Positions 1-15,500 are shown, counted from the stretch's first letter. The stretch is DNA of 64,000 nucleotides from Lineus longissimus (GCF_910592395.1 NC_088312.1:1490001-1554000), one strand, 5' to 3'. Notes: generated by a model not told the origin, from the letters alone. Numbers and translations are program-made.

Positions 1-872
1 TGCTGTGTTTTGATTAGAAGAGGCAAATCACTTTCATTCATGCTGAAGTGGTTTCCCAAATTTCAATATACCGTACTTGTAGAGCTTGTTTCAACATTCG
101 TGTAAACACATGGTGTGTAGTCATCGCGGCACCAGTTACAACCAATCACTACTTCACAGCTCAATAAAGAAGCTATCGGAGAAGTAAATGACCGTTAGCC
201 AACAGGTAGTTCTAATCTCCAGACAAGGCCCACACCTTGTTCGCTGCTATTTTAAGACAAACAACCCTGCGCTACATCTTTCTGATAAGAGCGGCAACGT
301 TAAACAACTTTTTCACGAACTTGATACAGAAACTTCAATGAAAACTGAATGGGTAGTGACTGAAAATTTGCTAGGTAAAATTAGTGTATCAATGTATGCT
401 ACAGTACTGTGACATACATGTCAGACTTTACTGTGTGTAGGATCAAAGTTTTGAAATAAAACCTAAGAGCTTTTCTCGATTCTAGACGATGACGACGATG
501 GACAACGGACGCCATGGTATCATATAAGCTCCTCTGAATGGTAAGGTGAAAACCCACACAAAATTAATGACTTTTAAAAGACAGAAATGAATCTGAATGA
601 CATTGAAGGAGGGGACAGCCAAGAACATATTCACGGCAAAGCTTCAAACAAGAGCAGAAGCAGGGCTGTTTAATGTCAGCTGTTTCACACGAGGACTGCA
701 AAATGAGAAACAAATGATTAGAAACACTTGAAATAAGCAAGAAACAGAGAACGTCGCTCACAACAGGTACCTAAAAGAAGACAATACACTGATGTTAGTT
801 GAACTTAGGGGAACTGAGGGTACAAAGGCAGCGCTGACAACTGACAGCATGCCAAAACAAGGCTCCTGTTAC
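1..872 (-). other. NAV intron (partial), no further exon found
   Basis: This is the intron that begins with the GTAACA donor at 872. The sequence is A+T-rich. The open frames at 188-412 (plus) and 564-761 (minus) have no recognisable composition or motif. The next NAV exon, expected to carry an SLVSSTSSLYS-like block and a coiled coil, was not seen here. Confidence 0.6.
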
Positions 873-2557
873 CTTCTTCGTCTCGTGAGCCAGATTTGGT
901 TAACGGCATCCCGATACCAGCGTAAGGAAGGTTGGACTGCTGGCTGCTGGAGCGCACCAGGCTGTGCGTGGACGCACTCTGCACCATGGTAGGACTAAGG
1001 GCAGTCATGGGGTACGTGAATCTTGAGGAGGATTGGGAACCAACGCTCGGGGTGGGTGATGAAGGTTGAGATTGATTGATTTGCTGGTAGGAACTAGTTC
1101 GAGGTAGATCGCCATCCAAGTGCTGCGACAGAGTTTGGGAGAGACGCTCGGACTTGTTGGAGGAGTGTCCATTACGATCCACGCCATACGTGAAGCTATC
1201 CCGATTGTGTGAGAGGATATTTCGGGTAGCCATGCTGTGCGCTCGTGCCTGCTGAATCTGGGCCTGAACACTGGAACCTGCAGAAGAAAGTGACTCCATA
1301 CTCTCAGTCTCTGACAAACTTAAGCCGTGGCGATGAGGTGTATTCTTTAACCAGTTGGAGGGATGGGTGGGGTTAGGTACACCACTTAACGGCCGACTGT
1401 GACCGGGGTGGTAGTCCTGACCGACATAATTGTTCATATAAGGCATATTTAATGCAGCATAATCACTCCGACCCGATCCTTGGTTCTGCTTGGTCTGTTG
1501 AACCTGACCATTAGAGTTCTGTCCTTTACTACCAAATGTTGCATGTGGATTACCAATTATCAACGGATCAGTATTCTGTACCGGACTCTTGTTCAAGCTA
1601 CCACGACTCCCAAAGAGGCGATCTTTCAAGTTACTGTCCCCAGGCTTCTTACGCCCTAGAGTGTTTGATTTATACTGTTCAAAGTCAATGTTTGAAGACG
1701 AAGTGACAACATTTAATCCTGTCTGAGTATTAGAGGGAACCATGTTACTCCTGCGTGGATTCCTCTCAAGAGTACTAGAACTGTATGCTTCAGGTCCCAT
1801 GTCTGTCTTGGGGTCCTTCTGAAGTTGACCCTGTGTCTGACTGCCGTTCACAACAGCTCGGCCATTCCTCTGCAAACTGCTAGAGTCATAGCTGTTAGAC
1901 ATGCTAGGCGGTTTCCCGCTCACTGGTCTTGGAGCAGATGCACTCATTGAGCTCCCAATGGAGCTTGTACTAGCACCACTGACAGGCCTGCGGAAACCGA
2001 AGTTTGCTCCTGCTGGCATCTGACCAGGGCGTTGGCCCTGCTTATGCATCATGATTAAAGAAGCATCAGTGTTAGTCTCTGAGTCAACTTTCATAGGTTT
2101 GCTACCTCCATCATGTTGCACAAGATTCTCCGCAGACGCTTTGATTGTCTGAGCATCAGAGTGACGTCGGAGCGAGTTGGTGGTTGCATAGCAGCTCTTC
2201 AGGTCATTTCTCTCTTTGCGCCAGTGGGAGAGAGTGCTCGTGTCCGGCTCACTGCTGTAGTCAAGGTTCACGTAGTTGTGTTGCTGTTCCCCATTGTACT
2301 TCCGCCAGGCAGTGTAGTCATAGTCGGCGTGGTTCAAATTCTTGTTACCGATGTATGAGGTCTTCGCACCATAGTAGCTACCAGTCTTGCCAACTAATGT
2401 GTTGATGTCGGGCTTCGGTGGTCGCTTGAGACTACCATAGGGATGATGGTAATCAGACGAGGCGCTCACAGATGACCCGGTCAGATTTTCATCTGTGCTG
2501 ATGTCGCCAATGGTATCACTGATGTCACCGCTACTGATCGAGCTGCTGTCATCGAAA
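873..2557 (-). CDS. NAV2: NAV exon: Ser-rich region before the coiled coils
   Basis: A 1685-bp exon (residues 994-1555). The acceptor is TTGTCGTTACAG and the donor GACGAAGAAG|GTAACA. The split Ser codon AG|T joins the previous exon so that the protein reads GLIDDD then SFDDSSSISSGDISDTIGD, equivalent to the SWDDSSSVSSGISDTIDN block of vertebrate NAVs. Further landmarks are WRKYNGEQQHNY, NFGFRRPVSG, DRLFGSRGSLNKSP, IIGNPHATF (about 1327-1335), NWLKNTPHRHGLSLSE, and STHSLVRSSS ahead of SGSRDEE. Family knowledge: this region is followed by coiled coils and the ATPase domain, which would be encoded beyond position 1. It is probably disordered and heavily phosphorylated. The frame runs 22 codons into the intron to a stop at about 805; no minus-strand AATAAA was noticed beyond it. 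Confidence 0.95.
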
Positions 2558-2802
2558 CTGTAACGACAAAGAAAGAACACTCATAAGCACAAAAAGATAT
2601 TGACAAATATAGTTTTAAGATAGCAATTGTCTCATCTCAATGCTGCAACAAGATAATTAACGATCACAAAGGATGTGCTCACTGATGTGAACCTAAAAGA
2701 GAAAACATGATTTATAGCACTGACTGTCCAGACTTGATAATAAGGGGGGCATGATATACATGCCGCCAGCAGTACTCAGACAGACTTGACTCAGGCATCA
2801 CA

Positions 2803-2816
2803 CCCCCCCCCCCCCC
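2803..2816. repeat. Homopolymer run of 14 C
   Basis: Fourteen C in a row in the intron after the 25092 exon. The length is likely to vary and is prone to sequencing error. Confidence 0.9.
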
Positions 2817-3360
2817 GGCATTTCAATCACATACATACTTTCTTCAGCCATCTCCCCCAAGATCAATAATAGATTTTACCCCGCCATGAGTGGGGTTTCT
2901 ATGGTGACCTGATTAAGGGATGCTAGCCCTTAGCTATCAGGAGCATATCCACCCACACATGATGTACACGTACCCACCTATACGAAATATTGGTCCTCAT
3001 TACAGGACTTCGACAAGACATGTCCAATGCATCCCAAAGAATTTTATCCACAAACATCACAAGAGCAAATGACCATCCACACTTCACACAAACCAATTTA
3101 CTTATAAGAATAACATGACTAAGGCCACCTGCAACCACGTCACAATAGATATCAATTAGAGCCCCTTGATACTGAAAATACCCCCTTCTAATTTTATTCT
3201 AAGTTGGCCTCCTTACCCCTGTTGACAATAGCTGACCACCGGCTGAAGATCACCAGAGGAAGATTAGATGGTCAATGGTGACAACTCGGACAATAAGTAA
3301 GTGCATCTGTAGTGGTCAGAGAAATGACTATTCAATCATTTGATGGAATTGAAAAATATA

Positions 3361-3566
3361 TGTACTTTGAATTTTTTCAACTTTCAGTCAGTTCAGAGTT
3401 TTGAAAAATTTTCAAAGTCCAAAAAGTTTTGGGACTGATGATGTTGGTTTATTTTGAGCAGAAAAACAAAAACAGTGAAAAAAAAATTGGACTTAAATTT
3501 TTTTTCAAATTTCAGTCATAAGTTCAAAATTCTGAAAGACTTTCATTTTGAGCAGAAAAAAAACGA
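3361..3566 (+). repeat. A-rich dispersed repeat, copy 1
   Basis: Contains TTTTCAAAGTCCAAAAAGTT, then TTGGGACTGATGATGTTGG and TTTTGAGCAGAAAAA, followed by a second, shorter pass ending TTTTGAGCAGAAAAAAAACG. The same block recurs at 38595-38851 and, inverted, at 29364-29553. Confidence 0.85.
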
Positions 3567-6500
3567 GGAGTGCACTGATACCTTGCGTATCAGTGTTTGA
3601 ATTGGGCCACAAGTATGAGGAAAGTAACCCAGCCATTGCTGACACCTGTGCAGGTAGCTGGAAGATTCCGCCAAGTAGGCCCCCTACTATCTGGAGCCTA
3701 GCTGAGGAGCGATGGAGAGAACCTCAGGTCTGAGATGTCCATGCTAGGAAGTGCTGCACCAAATCACTGATAGATTCTTATCACATGGCCACAGCTCCTA
3801 TGCCTGAAGCTTACTATTGAGAAGGAAAATCCTGGGAACAAAGTGAATGAACTATCAGTGACTCCAAGGGGCACTCCAGAGACCGTACCTCTGCCACTTA
3901 CTAGATACATCACATGTAATCAGCTCAGCGAGAAGTGCATCGAACCAGTTCAAAGCGATTTCAGCGGCAAAGGGCATTGAACTCAGGAACACCTAGATGT
4001 CAGAAGCATTCCTTGCATTGTTTTATGCCACTACTGAAGCAAATGATGAGGAAGAATGGTGTTACAATAAAGCTCTTCAAAGAGCAACCGAACATCCATA
4101 ACATTCTCGCAGAATATGCCCTGCATCTTGTCGAGAGAAAGCCCTGTTTGCCAGGACAGAACACATTCCTATGCCGAATGCCAGGGAAGTACAGGGGTAA
4201 ATCAACACAAAGAATGGCAAGCTTTTTTCTTTGCGAAAGAGTGACAGGCATGTGAGAAATTCACAAGCAGGGAGCACATTTTAGTCCACAAGGTTAGTGA
4301 TTTTGGAGTTGTAGCTTGTATCGGCGATCTGTAGCAAAGGATGTTGTAGCAAGATACAAAGGTATGCCAATGATAATAAAGACATGCAAAAACTGTACAC
4401 AGAAGATAGAAGAAATGGTATGTTTCTTTCTCCTGCTGTGTGAATCAGGATACAGGTATATTGTGTAGCTCATACATGAATTTGCCATTTGATAGTATGC
4501 TACCAATACAAAGCAAGTCTGAGCAATTAACAGTACATGCTATGATACTGTATTATTTAGCACATAAGCTAATATGAATATAGCCTATGTCTTACTCTGG
4601 TCTCACCCCTTTATCCATTGATACAGCTTCATATCTACCATACTATACAGCCCTCCTGAAACATTGCCATAGGTGAATCTGGTCCCCAGGCCAGCCTCAC
4701 TGACCATGAACTCGTTCGCCTGCATGATAGTAAGCCATTTACACAATGAAAGTGATCACAGTGATTAATACATTACTTCGCCACCAACAAACAAATTGAT
4801 ATAAATCCCACTCAATCAGTAGTTTCCAGTCGACCCATTTGAAAACCCTTTTCACCACTTAAGAAACTGCAAAATGGACCACATGTCACCATGTGAATGA
4901 CCAATGACAGCCAAGGGGGTCCATGACGAACTCCGAAGTAATCCAAAATAGACTTTCAAGTCAATACCTTACCTAAATCGAAAAGGTTTTTGAGCTCCTG
5001 TGGCAGTCAGACTTGACAGTATCCAGCTAACTGCTTCAGCTGACCAAAGATTCCTTCAGCAGACAAGGATACATTGAAAGCAATAACGGGGCTCATGAGG
5101 GGAACTACATGCTTGTCCTGTGAGAATATTAGCGGGGCACCTGAAGTGGAGATATGACGGCACACCTGGGATATCATTTGTGGAAGATGAAGCTGAGGTA
5201 CAACATTTCCAGCGGTTTGTCTTCATAAGCAACAGTTTTTCGAAAGCTCTGATCACGGGGGATTCATAGAGTGGCAGCCCCAACTGACAAAGATATCTCT
5301 CAACATGAAAACGTGCAATTTAAACCTCAGACTTGAGAACAGGAATAACTTGTCAACCTTTCCTCACGATATATGGTGCTTTTTTGGTGTTCGTTATCAA
5401 AGAAGAGAGGAAGTCAGTTTCAACTTGCTGTAACTCGTTTTCAAATGCATACCGGGTATTATGTCAAGTGAACTTTGCCTGTTGCTGTTGCCAACATCCA
5501 GCTTTCAACTCCTACGATTAGCACAAACAGGAGTCCCAAAAGGAAATTTTATACCCCGCTAAATGTCATCGAGGCGAGGCCCTATGTATCTCACGCCATT
5601 TGAGATCAAAAGATGCATATCAAAGAAGGACATTTAGTCATATTGATATAGATAAACTTACATGTATGAACCTATTCATATAATAATGACAGTTGTCAGA
5701 AGATCTAAGCCGTGTGATGATTCAGATTAAAACATACCAGTAAATGCTGCATTGAACTCACAGTAATCCTTTGCGGCTGGTGAAAGTGAGGGGCAAAAGG
5801 GGCTGAGAGGATCTGCCTTTCAACCCTTGTAGAGGCCATCCGAGGAATGTTCGGCGATTCACTGTTGATTTCCAGCAGTCCATCACTGGCATTTGATTGA
5901 ATCACAACAATCATAGTAAATCTAGTTACTTGACAGCAACAATCAGTAGTTACTGTCAAATCACCCCATCTGGCATGAATTGCAATTCCCAGCTGGCCAA
6001 CGTTCCCTCCACCCAATTCATCAACTACTTCTCGGTGAAGAATGCTGTAAGTAGCTTTAGTAACCAGATCAGTCAATCAGCAACAGTAGATGAACCTAAC
6101 CAGACAATTGGAGAAGCTAATACTGTCACATCATCCTTTTTATAGATTCCCTCGAAGATCTCTGCTTTCTTATTGACAGTGGTTTGTTCAGATGTGAGCT
6201 GTCTATAGTATGAGAATGTCTGGGGGTGGGGTATCACCGGATTGAACGTCATGTCAATATTCACTAGGAACGAACAAATAGAAGGTGATCCAGTGTCTGT
6301 CGGTGTTCTCAGAGGGTGTCCATTGTGGCGTTGAAGTACAACCTTTGGGCAGTTAGTTTCTCTCACACAAATCCTTTAACAACCACCAATTTGGGTTTGA
6401 TTGAAAGGACTAGCATTAGTTTTATCTTGGAGGAACAGTAATTTAATCACACTACAAGATTCCACAGCAATACATTCTTTCACCAACATCGTCTATCTTG

Positions 6501-9500
6501 TAGGCTAATGATTTAGTTGTCTTGAGCAATAAGCTTAGACAAGAACAGATCAACAGCAGGTAAGATTAGTATGGTATCAAAACAGAAACATGGAGACTGA
6601 GAGGTTTAGAAGCACCAATGACAGCCTTTAACTCAAAGCATAGCACTACCGCAAATGTTTGAGTAAATGGGAGAGGCAGAATTCAGTGGCAACTGGGCGG
6701 TAGTATTCCATGGTAGATCTCGCATCCACGTGCTATGAATACTAATGGGAGCTTGTTGCGTGTACCTTCTGAACCTGACCACCATGCCATCAATGAATAT
6801 TTCATATTCTGTGAGACCTTGCATAGATTCCGAGGCAAATGGCCAGGACGAGGGAGATCGATAGCTGCTTTATCATGTTCATTGTGAGAAAGTGTACGGC
6901 AGTCCATCAGGTATTGATCGCCATTGCAGAAACAGAGCAATCAAGTCTACGAGAACAAGCATTGGATCGATGATTGTGGCTATAAGATTGTGATATGTGA
7001 TTTCTCAATTGTACTACACAGAAGAGGTTTTGCTCTTAACGCAATCAAACAATATACGTTTAGCGTGTTGGCAGTCATCAAACTCGACCAAGAACAATAA
7101 GAATTGATAACCTCAACATGAGATATAAAGATGATGGCTCCATCTATTGGCTTAGACAATCTAGTTTCGGGAAAGTTCATCACTTTGGGGTACTTGGAGC
7201 ACAAAAACAACTGTTGCTGCAGTATTCCCATTTTACATCTCACCTTTTCTTCATTAAAGAAAATTTTGTTTCAATTCTGAGTTCCAACTCCGAGGTGAGT
7301 TTGGCATACCATACCGCACAAGTAGATTGCTTTCAATTCAATCATTCCCTACACCCAACCAACAAGCCGGGAATACCTTAACATCTAGTTGTTTATCCTC
7401 CGGGGTAGGCAACAACATGGCGTACAAGATCAACATACAACTCCGCATTTTGAGCCAAAACACTGGCAGGATCTGGCCATGAGATGGAATTGGTCCGCAA
7501 TCTCCTGGTCTCTCAACAGCAACAACAACTCTGCTCCAACCAGTCAGGTGGCGTCAGGTGACATTTATCTCTAATATTCTATCCAATTTGGAACCATCCC
7601 ATGATGTTGGTCAGTACAAAGGTCGTGGATGGGGAAAGTATCAATGGCATCAGAAACTACACCAGACAGATGGGGTATATTGTCAACTCAAAGGGCACAG
7701 GAACATAGATTTACAAAGGGAAGCATCTCATAGCACTACTCAGGCTTTGGCCAAAACATCATCAAGTCAGAAGGACAACTCAAAGTCTCTACCTCTCTGG
7801 CTTTGACCACCACAGCATGGAAACCACTGGTTTTCAATGAATAAACACACAAACATAGAGGTCGTAATCAAGTTAACTTGTTGTCAATAGCAGAATATCA
7901 AGTTGGTTTTCAGGTATGCTTTCATGGGTGCAAGTCTGACTTGGCCCATAAGAATTCATGACAGGCTACTTTGGTACGTATTCAAGAAAACTGCTTGGGT
8001 AAGGCCAGGTAAAGAAACCAAGAAGAGGGGACTAGAGTCTGATACAATCCTATCTTTATGCATCAGCAAGACACCAATTCCTCCACAGACATCCATCTAT
8101 GAAGGATACTCCATGACCCTGCTTGGTAATCTTCGCAAGAGTGATAAACTGAGATGGGATCTAATCAGTGATTGGTTCCCAGAGGTAAGGTGAGTAATTA
8201 TTCAGTCTGATATCAGCAGAGTCAGATACAAAGATAGGAAAGCATTCACGCTGACCTTGGCTACTGATGAGGCACCCTGCCCACTGCTCAACTTTCTAAA
8301 CACAAGAGTTGGAAATAGCTAAAAAGTAATTAACAAGCAAAGGTGAGTAGAACGGGCTGTTCACTGAAGCTTCCAGATCAGCACAATTGGAAATGAGACT
8401 TGCACAAGAGAATACGGACAGAAATGTACAGAGCCTCGAAATGCAAGTTGTGCTGAAGTTTTTTGTGGAGAGGTCACTACAGCACTGCATGTTTAGGAGT
8501 CACAGGATCCTCATGATACCAAAGTCAATGTGGTTTTTAGAGCGCCTTTTCACTCATCCTGAACCCGACCCCAATGTTAGCCCAGATTAATCTCAACTTC
8601 TCCTGTTGATTAATGATCATTGACTGCTATTCATTCCAATCACTATCCCTCATTTATCACGAGGGCTGATCACAAATACTCAAACATTAATCAGGTTTCT
8701 GATTGGAATCAACAGATTCTGCCTCCTCCAAAAGATCTTAAGAGACAGACCTAAAATTGGCATGTAGCATGTCGGCACCAACATTTCTAAAATTCACTGA
8801 CATTTCGAACTCTGACCTTAAAACTAACAGAGGCCAAAGAAAGAGTATGGCCAATACTAAATCCTTAGATCATGCAAGATTTTCATCCTACGTTCAGCAA
8901 TCAGAAAAGAAGGCTACAAACAAGCTGTTGCAAGCCCCGCATGAAACACCTAGGCTGATGAGGTCTCTCCGGTATACAAACACAAATGGAGAGTGACTAA
9001 TATGATGTAATGTGCAGGAAAACTCCAAGACAAGCACAATTTGTCGCTTTGATCAGGCTGAATATATTTCAGGATCAATACTTTCCCTCCCACAGCCTGA
9101 CACCCACTCCTCAGCTAAACTGAAGGGGTGGCAAAGACGAGGGAGACATGTTGACTTCATTATGTTAGTTTAAAGGCAAAGGAAAAGTTATCCAAGATTT
9201 GCAATAGAAAGATTTCAAGAGGAAGGTCGCCAACCTTTACCTTTTAGTTATGGTATCATCCGAGTCAGACTCCACTTCCACTTCAGGCATTCCACTCAAG
9301 ACACCACCCATTGATTCAGGCATATTCCATAGGTGGTGCAAACCAACAACATTCAACAGAAACTCCTAACTGTCCCTTTGCCATGCCAGGGCTGACTTGT
9401 GTCCTTTGCAAACTAGAGTTGATGCTCTTGAAAACTATCACTGAGTTGGTCCATTGACAGTATTGGGTAGCCTTGACACATTTAGGTCCACTTTCAATGC

Positions 9501-12500
9501 ATCTTGAATGCAATTTTTGCAGTATTCCAAGGTTGGTTCCTTGAAAGAATGAAAACTGTGCCCTACACGTGTTTACCCATGTTACATGGAGGCCAAGATA
9601 GACAGCCACTGGGTCAAGTAATGCCAAAGATGAGACACTGTCAACAAAGTTCCAGGTGATCCAACAAACAAGAATTGAAGTGAAATCTCTTCAAATCAAG
9701 ATGCTATAATATGGAACTGCACGTGTAGGCTCTGCAGAAAACCACTGTGCTTTGGTCGGGTATATGTTTTAGTGTACCGCAAAAGAAGGCTAAGAACATG
9801 ATACTGAAGCAACATCTGTGTTGTATTCCATAGATCAGATCCACTACTGAGGTGAAGACAACTCTCAGCTCAGCATCTCTGAGAATGCATGGCGGAAATT
9901 CTTCCACTCTGATGGGTTTTTAACAATCAGAGAGCGCTATGATTTGCTTGGATCTCTGGGAATGGGAAGACAGCCAGTGGGTTGTTGCCAACTTTAGCTC
10001 AAAGTTGTAAAATAAATCAGTTTGTAGCCTTTGGTTAACCTCCTTTTTTCCATGCACGATGACAATAAAAATGTCTCTTGTGACTATCCATTGAGTTTGG
10101 AAGACAAAGAACCTACCTTGCGTAAATCTTAGCTGTCAATTCATCAATGCTGGGCAGTTTGACTTCATACCAATCCATTTCGGCTGGACATAGGCTGTTA
10201 TGTCTTTAGTTATGGCAAATCAAGAAGTAGGAGCCGCTGTGAATGGGAACAGTTTTAGATGGGACAGACCATCAGTCACTGCTCTTATCTCAAATCCGAG
10301 AAGCAAATATTGTGTAACTCCACCGAATCAAAGACTTCAAGAACCTTCAACAACTGTGTCACATAGAAATTTTAGATAGTTTGTTTGAAAGTTGCACAAC
10401 ATTAAATTGGTTGAACACACAGCTTGGCAGCAACTTCCACCACAAATTGGATCCAAGAATGAAATTTTTGATTCATTCACACATTCATCCATTAGTTGGT
10501 ATTGGCACAACAACAAACCGTCTGGTGGTAAGTGCACTAATGCATCAGGCGATGCAGCCTGAAAACATGTTGAAGGATGGCACACAAGCTGAACAGCACA
10601 TGCTACTGGCCTTCAGACAGCCCTTTTTTCACCATTAACGCCAGTTTTTATTCCATATAATCAATAATGGCATCCCAAATGAACAACTGGAAACATAAAC
10701 TCCATTGAGAGATGCAGTTGTGTGCATGGGTTCACCATGTGGTCTGCCTTTTCAATAAAGTGGGAGAAAGTACATCCAGCCAACACAGACAGGAAAGTTG
10801 AAAGATGGTGCCAGATTCACACATGCTAGGGTTGCTCAAGAAACGCCTCCAGTGACCCCTGATTCACACTTGAAAGATGGGCACTAACTGCTATGTCAGT
10901 GCCTTGTTTCCAAAGTAGATCAAGTGGTACATGGAAGTGCTTGTCAACATACTGTTCTAATTATAAAACATATATCAAGCTTGCCAACAACCTGCTGGAG
11001 TCCCAGGCGTATCACCATTCAAACACTTTGGTTACCAAGTCAGAGAAACACAAGATGAAGCATTTTCTAGGGCAAAACTCCCAATGAATCAGCATCTGGC
11101 ACTTCCTCAGAAGAACCATCAAAACATGGAACTTCTGATGATTAGACATGGTACATGGATTGTGATAGTAAACAACTTCATTGCATTTGGGAAATCTCCA
11201 ATAAATGTACTACGGCGGATGTAAGATGGTGAAAGGCTTGTGAAACAAATGATAAGGCAGCATCTGATTCTCTGCACATGGACAAGCACTCCACTGGAAC
11301 TAGACTCAAGAGAGCAATACTGGGACAACACACTTCCAAAGGACTTGAGTCAGTCTCGGAAATGAAAAGTTGTTTCTCCTTTCAATTATGAAGTGATCAT
11401 GCATTTAATGAGAGTCAACAAATAGTGAACTGTGGTAGTAATAACCAATTGGCTGACCTGGTTCAGAGGTATCACCAAAGTAATCAGAGGTTGACCATTG
11501 ATGGCCAAACAGCGCAATTAGTATTAATAACTCCACTTTATCAGGGAATGCACAATCACAACAAAATACAACCTTTTGAATGAAAACCAAAGCAAAGAAG
11601 GGGTACTTGCCTGTCTATGAGGGGTCTCGGAAAATACATCTTGGCAGCAACAACATCAAGGGTGTTTACCCCAACCATCTTGGATTCTATTGAACCCACA
11701 AACTACCCGATACAATATGCACCTGTTGTAAATTTAATACAACCGACTAGGATTGACTTTATCAATACCTGGTTGTTAAAACTGTACAACCTTGATCTAA
11801 ACTGGCGGAAATCTACTCCAACATAAAGCCAAGGAAGGCCCGGTTGTCTTCAATGAGAAACTGATGCCGATATAGCATGAATCAATTGATGGTCTACTCA
11901 AGTGGAAGCCATCAGTAAAAACACCATATGATGCAACAATAGGCAACTACAAACATCAAGTCCAGTCAGAAGCAGCCGGCACGTGGGTCAATGAGTACCT
12001 TGGTTAATCATCCAACTAGTAGTTGGCAGTACATGAATCGGTTTCCTCATGGCGTGATAGGCCTACAGAGTGCACTGAAGCAACCTTAGGTCATTCCAGA
12101 TAGCAAGTCAGGTGTGAGAGAGGAGGGAAAAGATGCTAAGAGAGTAACCAAGGAGTTATTGACATCAAGGTGCTGAGTAAGCAATCATAAGAAGTTATAA
12201 GATCATGACATACATTGTTATCCATCAGTTAAAATGTATAGCCTGAAGGCAAAAGACACTATTCGTTCTCTACTAGCACTGCATTATCCATTTATCCACT
12301 TTCTTACCTCAGCATTTACGATCCATCAGCCCAGCACTACAATAAAATTCCCGAGGCAAGAAAGCAGAGGCAACGTCCTCCAATAGTGCCTCTGACGTAT
12401 AAACAACAGAGCTAAGCAGTAAATGTCCACCTCTGATGAGCTACTGTTGGCCACGTCCTTGCCGCAACACTACAATTCCTGTAATTTTGTTGACAACACC

Positions 12501-15500
12501 TCCAATCCTGTGCCAATTCATCCAATCTGAAGAAGCTTTTCTCTTTGCTTCATATACCCGTCCCCTCTTTGTATGAATGCTAACCTTCCAATAGGATTGC
12601 TACATGCTTCATATTTCTCAATATGACAAGAATGATTCACAAATCATTGATTCCAGGGACGTTCATGAATCTTCATATTTAGCTATAAAGAAATGGATAT
12701 CCACAGCCATTATGTCCCAGATGACATTACTTAGAACCAACGGAAACAATTCAACAGGCACGTTTTCAAAACAGGCTATTTTGTATCCTTTGATTCCATT
12801 TGATTTTTGCTATTCCGAGAATATGACCCTAACGCAAAAAGACCTTCATTCACTGAATATGCCAACTGCTGTCTTCCCATCAACAGCACTTCCGATCTGG
12901 CCCTATCATTCCAGGAAAGTCGACAATCAAAATCTCCAAACTGAATCTCCAAACTGAATCTCCAAACAGCCTCCCAAATGAACTCATCATGATAGGTTTA
13001 ATGGCACGTCAACTTGAAGACTTCAACTCATGATTACAGCTGAAAACGTCCACCTCAGCCAATGTCTGTGCGTATCCTGACTGCACTGACTTAGGCTGGA
13101 GGGCTACAAGCTGTCATTTTCCAGAGAATTCCGCTATAACTGATGGGACATCAATATCGACATGCTCTAAAGAATAATATATCTCGAATTAATGTGACAT
13201 CAGATGGAGGTTGGCTCAGCAACGGTTGCTAGCAAGGTAAAGCCATCCACAGTAGATAATCTATACCTGTGGACGATCAGGTATTCAGGATAGTCAATCA
13301 CAAGAGCAGTCACTGAGAACTATCATGCAAAATGTGAAATATTCCCGTATTTGATTGTCAACTTCAGATTGCTAACATCTCTTATCATCTTTCAGAGTAT
13401 CATAAGAAACCAATGTCCACTTGCCAGGACAGTCAACACTAAACCTATCACATTTGAATAGGCCTACATAGAAAACGGCACTAGTGTCTGTGAAAAGTGA
13501 AGCAGCAGTCACGAAGGACGACAGTTTTCTTGGTTGAATATGAAGTGAGATATGGAACACTCCAAGGAACGATTTTGTAAAGTTCCCATCATCGAGAAAG
13601 CCGGAAGAAGTAAGCGCAAGATCCAGCGGAGAATAACAAATCACCACATTCTGCACACAACAGCATTGCTGTCCCACAGCACGAGAATCCTGCACAAGTC
13701 ATTTGCATAAATGGCCCGAAACCAAGGTAACGGTGCTGATGAAATGAGCTTTCTTGGAAAATTTGGCATGACTCTCGCTTTCAAGGCGCACCAGTACCTG
13801 CCATTGTGATATTGACTGAATGCTAGCGGGTTAGGAGTAACGAGATTAGCTATAACTTGCCAATTCATGGAATCTCATTGATTGAGACAGGATGAGTTGC
13901 ATGTTGCCAACACTGAAATCGGCTCAAGATCGCACTGCCACAGTTGTTGAGGGTGCTGAGTAGAATACAATTATCTTGGCTCGGATTCCACAGCCGGCCA
14001 AGAGTTGTATGTAGTCAGAGTGAAATGTTCCATCAGCTAGAGTGCAATTGCTTAGACAGACCACTGGCTGGATCATGGAATGCACTGGAAGATTGGCACA
14101 TCCAGCTTCATAGTCATTAGAGTGCAATCAGGTTGGAACATATACCACTTGTCATCCACATGAGGGCACAGTTGGCATACAATTCTTGGAGAGCCACTCG
14201 TAACGACAACTTCACAAATATCTGGAGATGCACCACATATTCCTGTCTACCATGCTAGAGCTGTCCAGTGACAGACAGTCTGAAACTGACTGATCCATAT
14301 AAGAGGGGCAAATAAGAACTCTACAGTGCAATATTAACCTTGCCTGCATCATTTTCAGTCTATACCTTCTACAGCAACGATGATTATACACATGCAAAGA
14401 AATTATCGACTCAAATCCCTTAGAGTCAGGGTGCCAATTGATTGCATGCAATCACCAAGCTATGTGAGCTTTGCTACTACACTAATTGCAAAACTAATTG
14501 CAGAGGTAATTTTGCCAATTTGAGGTCAGAAGTGATTTCCTGCACGCTCTTTATCGGCTTGTGGAGGTAATTAATTGCATTTAGAGTAATGTAGCTGAGT
14601 TATAACAAGTGTATTATGCCATTAACGGCCTAGTAATCAAGTCTATTCAAGGCTGAAAAACCTCAAGCATGATATCATTACTTGCAGGTTCAGTTGATGT
14701 CAAATACACAACACACCATGCAATACTCATGGTGAAGTATGGTACATCCTCCCAAACTCAATTTAAGAAACACAACTTGCTTATTACTGTTGAAGGGTAA
14801 GGTGGCCATTCCTCCAAGATCGCCTGGTAGTGAGGGGGATTTGTGTTGAGTTCCTTTCAAGTTCTGCATACCAACTGTTTAAACCTCTTGGCTCTCCTTG
14901 TAGCAGAGGTTACCAGAAGTTGAAGGCCGATGCTGACTTTTCTCAGAACCTATGCTGGCCAGGGTCTCTTGATAGTTGCGCGGTTTGATGTTTCCAGTAA
15001 GACTCACACTCAGCGGGCTCTTGTTTCCGATGAGCTCATGGCCAGTCATCAACCAACACCCATGTTTTCAACAAAAGATAAGGCAAAATAAACTTATCGA
15101 AGAAACCAAACATTTGGAACGAGCAACAACACGGTTTAATCCAACTGACCGAGTGCCTTCCACATATAAATCCAATACAAATGTCACTTCAGCTTCAAGA
15201 AGATTCCGGTCACGACTCATTATCAATCCAGCCTCCCTCAGGTGACGATCGAGACCAACATCCAAATCACATTCCCCTCAAATAATTATCTTCATAGGTG
15301 ACCATGGAAACTTTGTAAATAAATTGTTTTATCTGTATAGATATTCTCAGATTGTTTGGTCATTTTTACAAGAGACTGTCGTCAGAGGAAGTTCTTGCCC
15401 TTTCTTTCAACTCTTGAGCTGTTCGATCTCCTAAACAGACAGACGGGTTGCCATTCCTTAACGTCCAAGGCATGCCCTGGAGGAAATGATGACATTCCTA

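Noticed and set aside
805-872. Read-through of the last exon into the intron with a stop at 805, as an alternative C-terminus
   Set aside because: The GTAACA donor at 872 is good, and no minus-strand AATAAA was noticed downstream. It is possible but not supported.
5705-6076. 123-codon minus-strand frame
   Set aside because: No motif and no splice-site context; a plus-strand frame overlaps it. Typical of chance frames in intron sequence.
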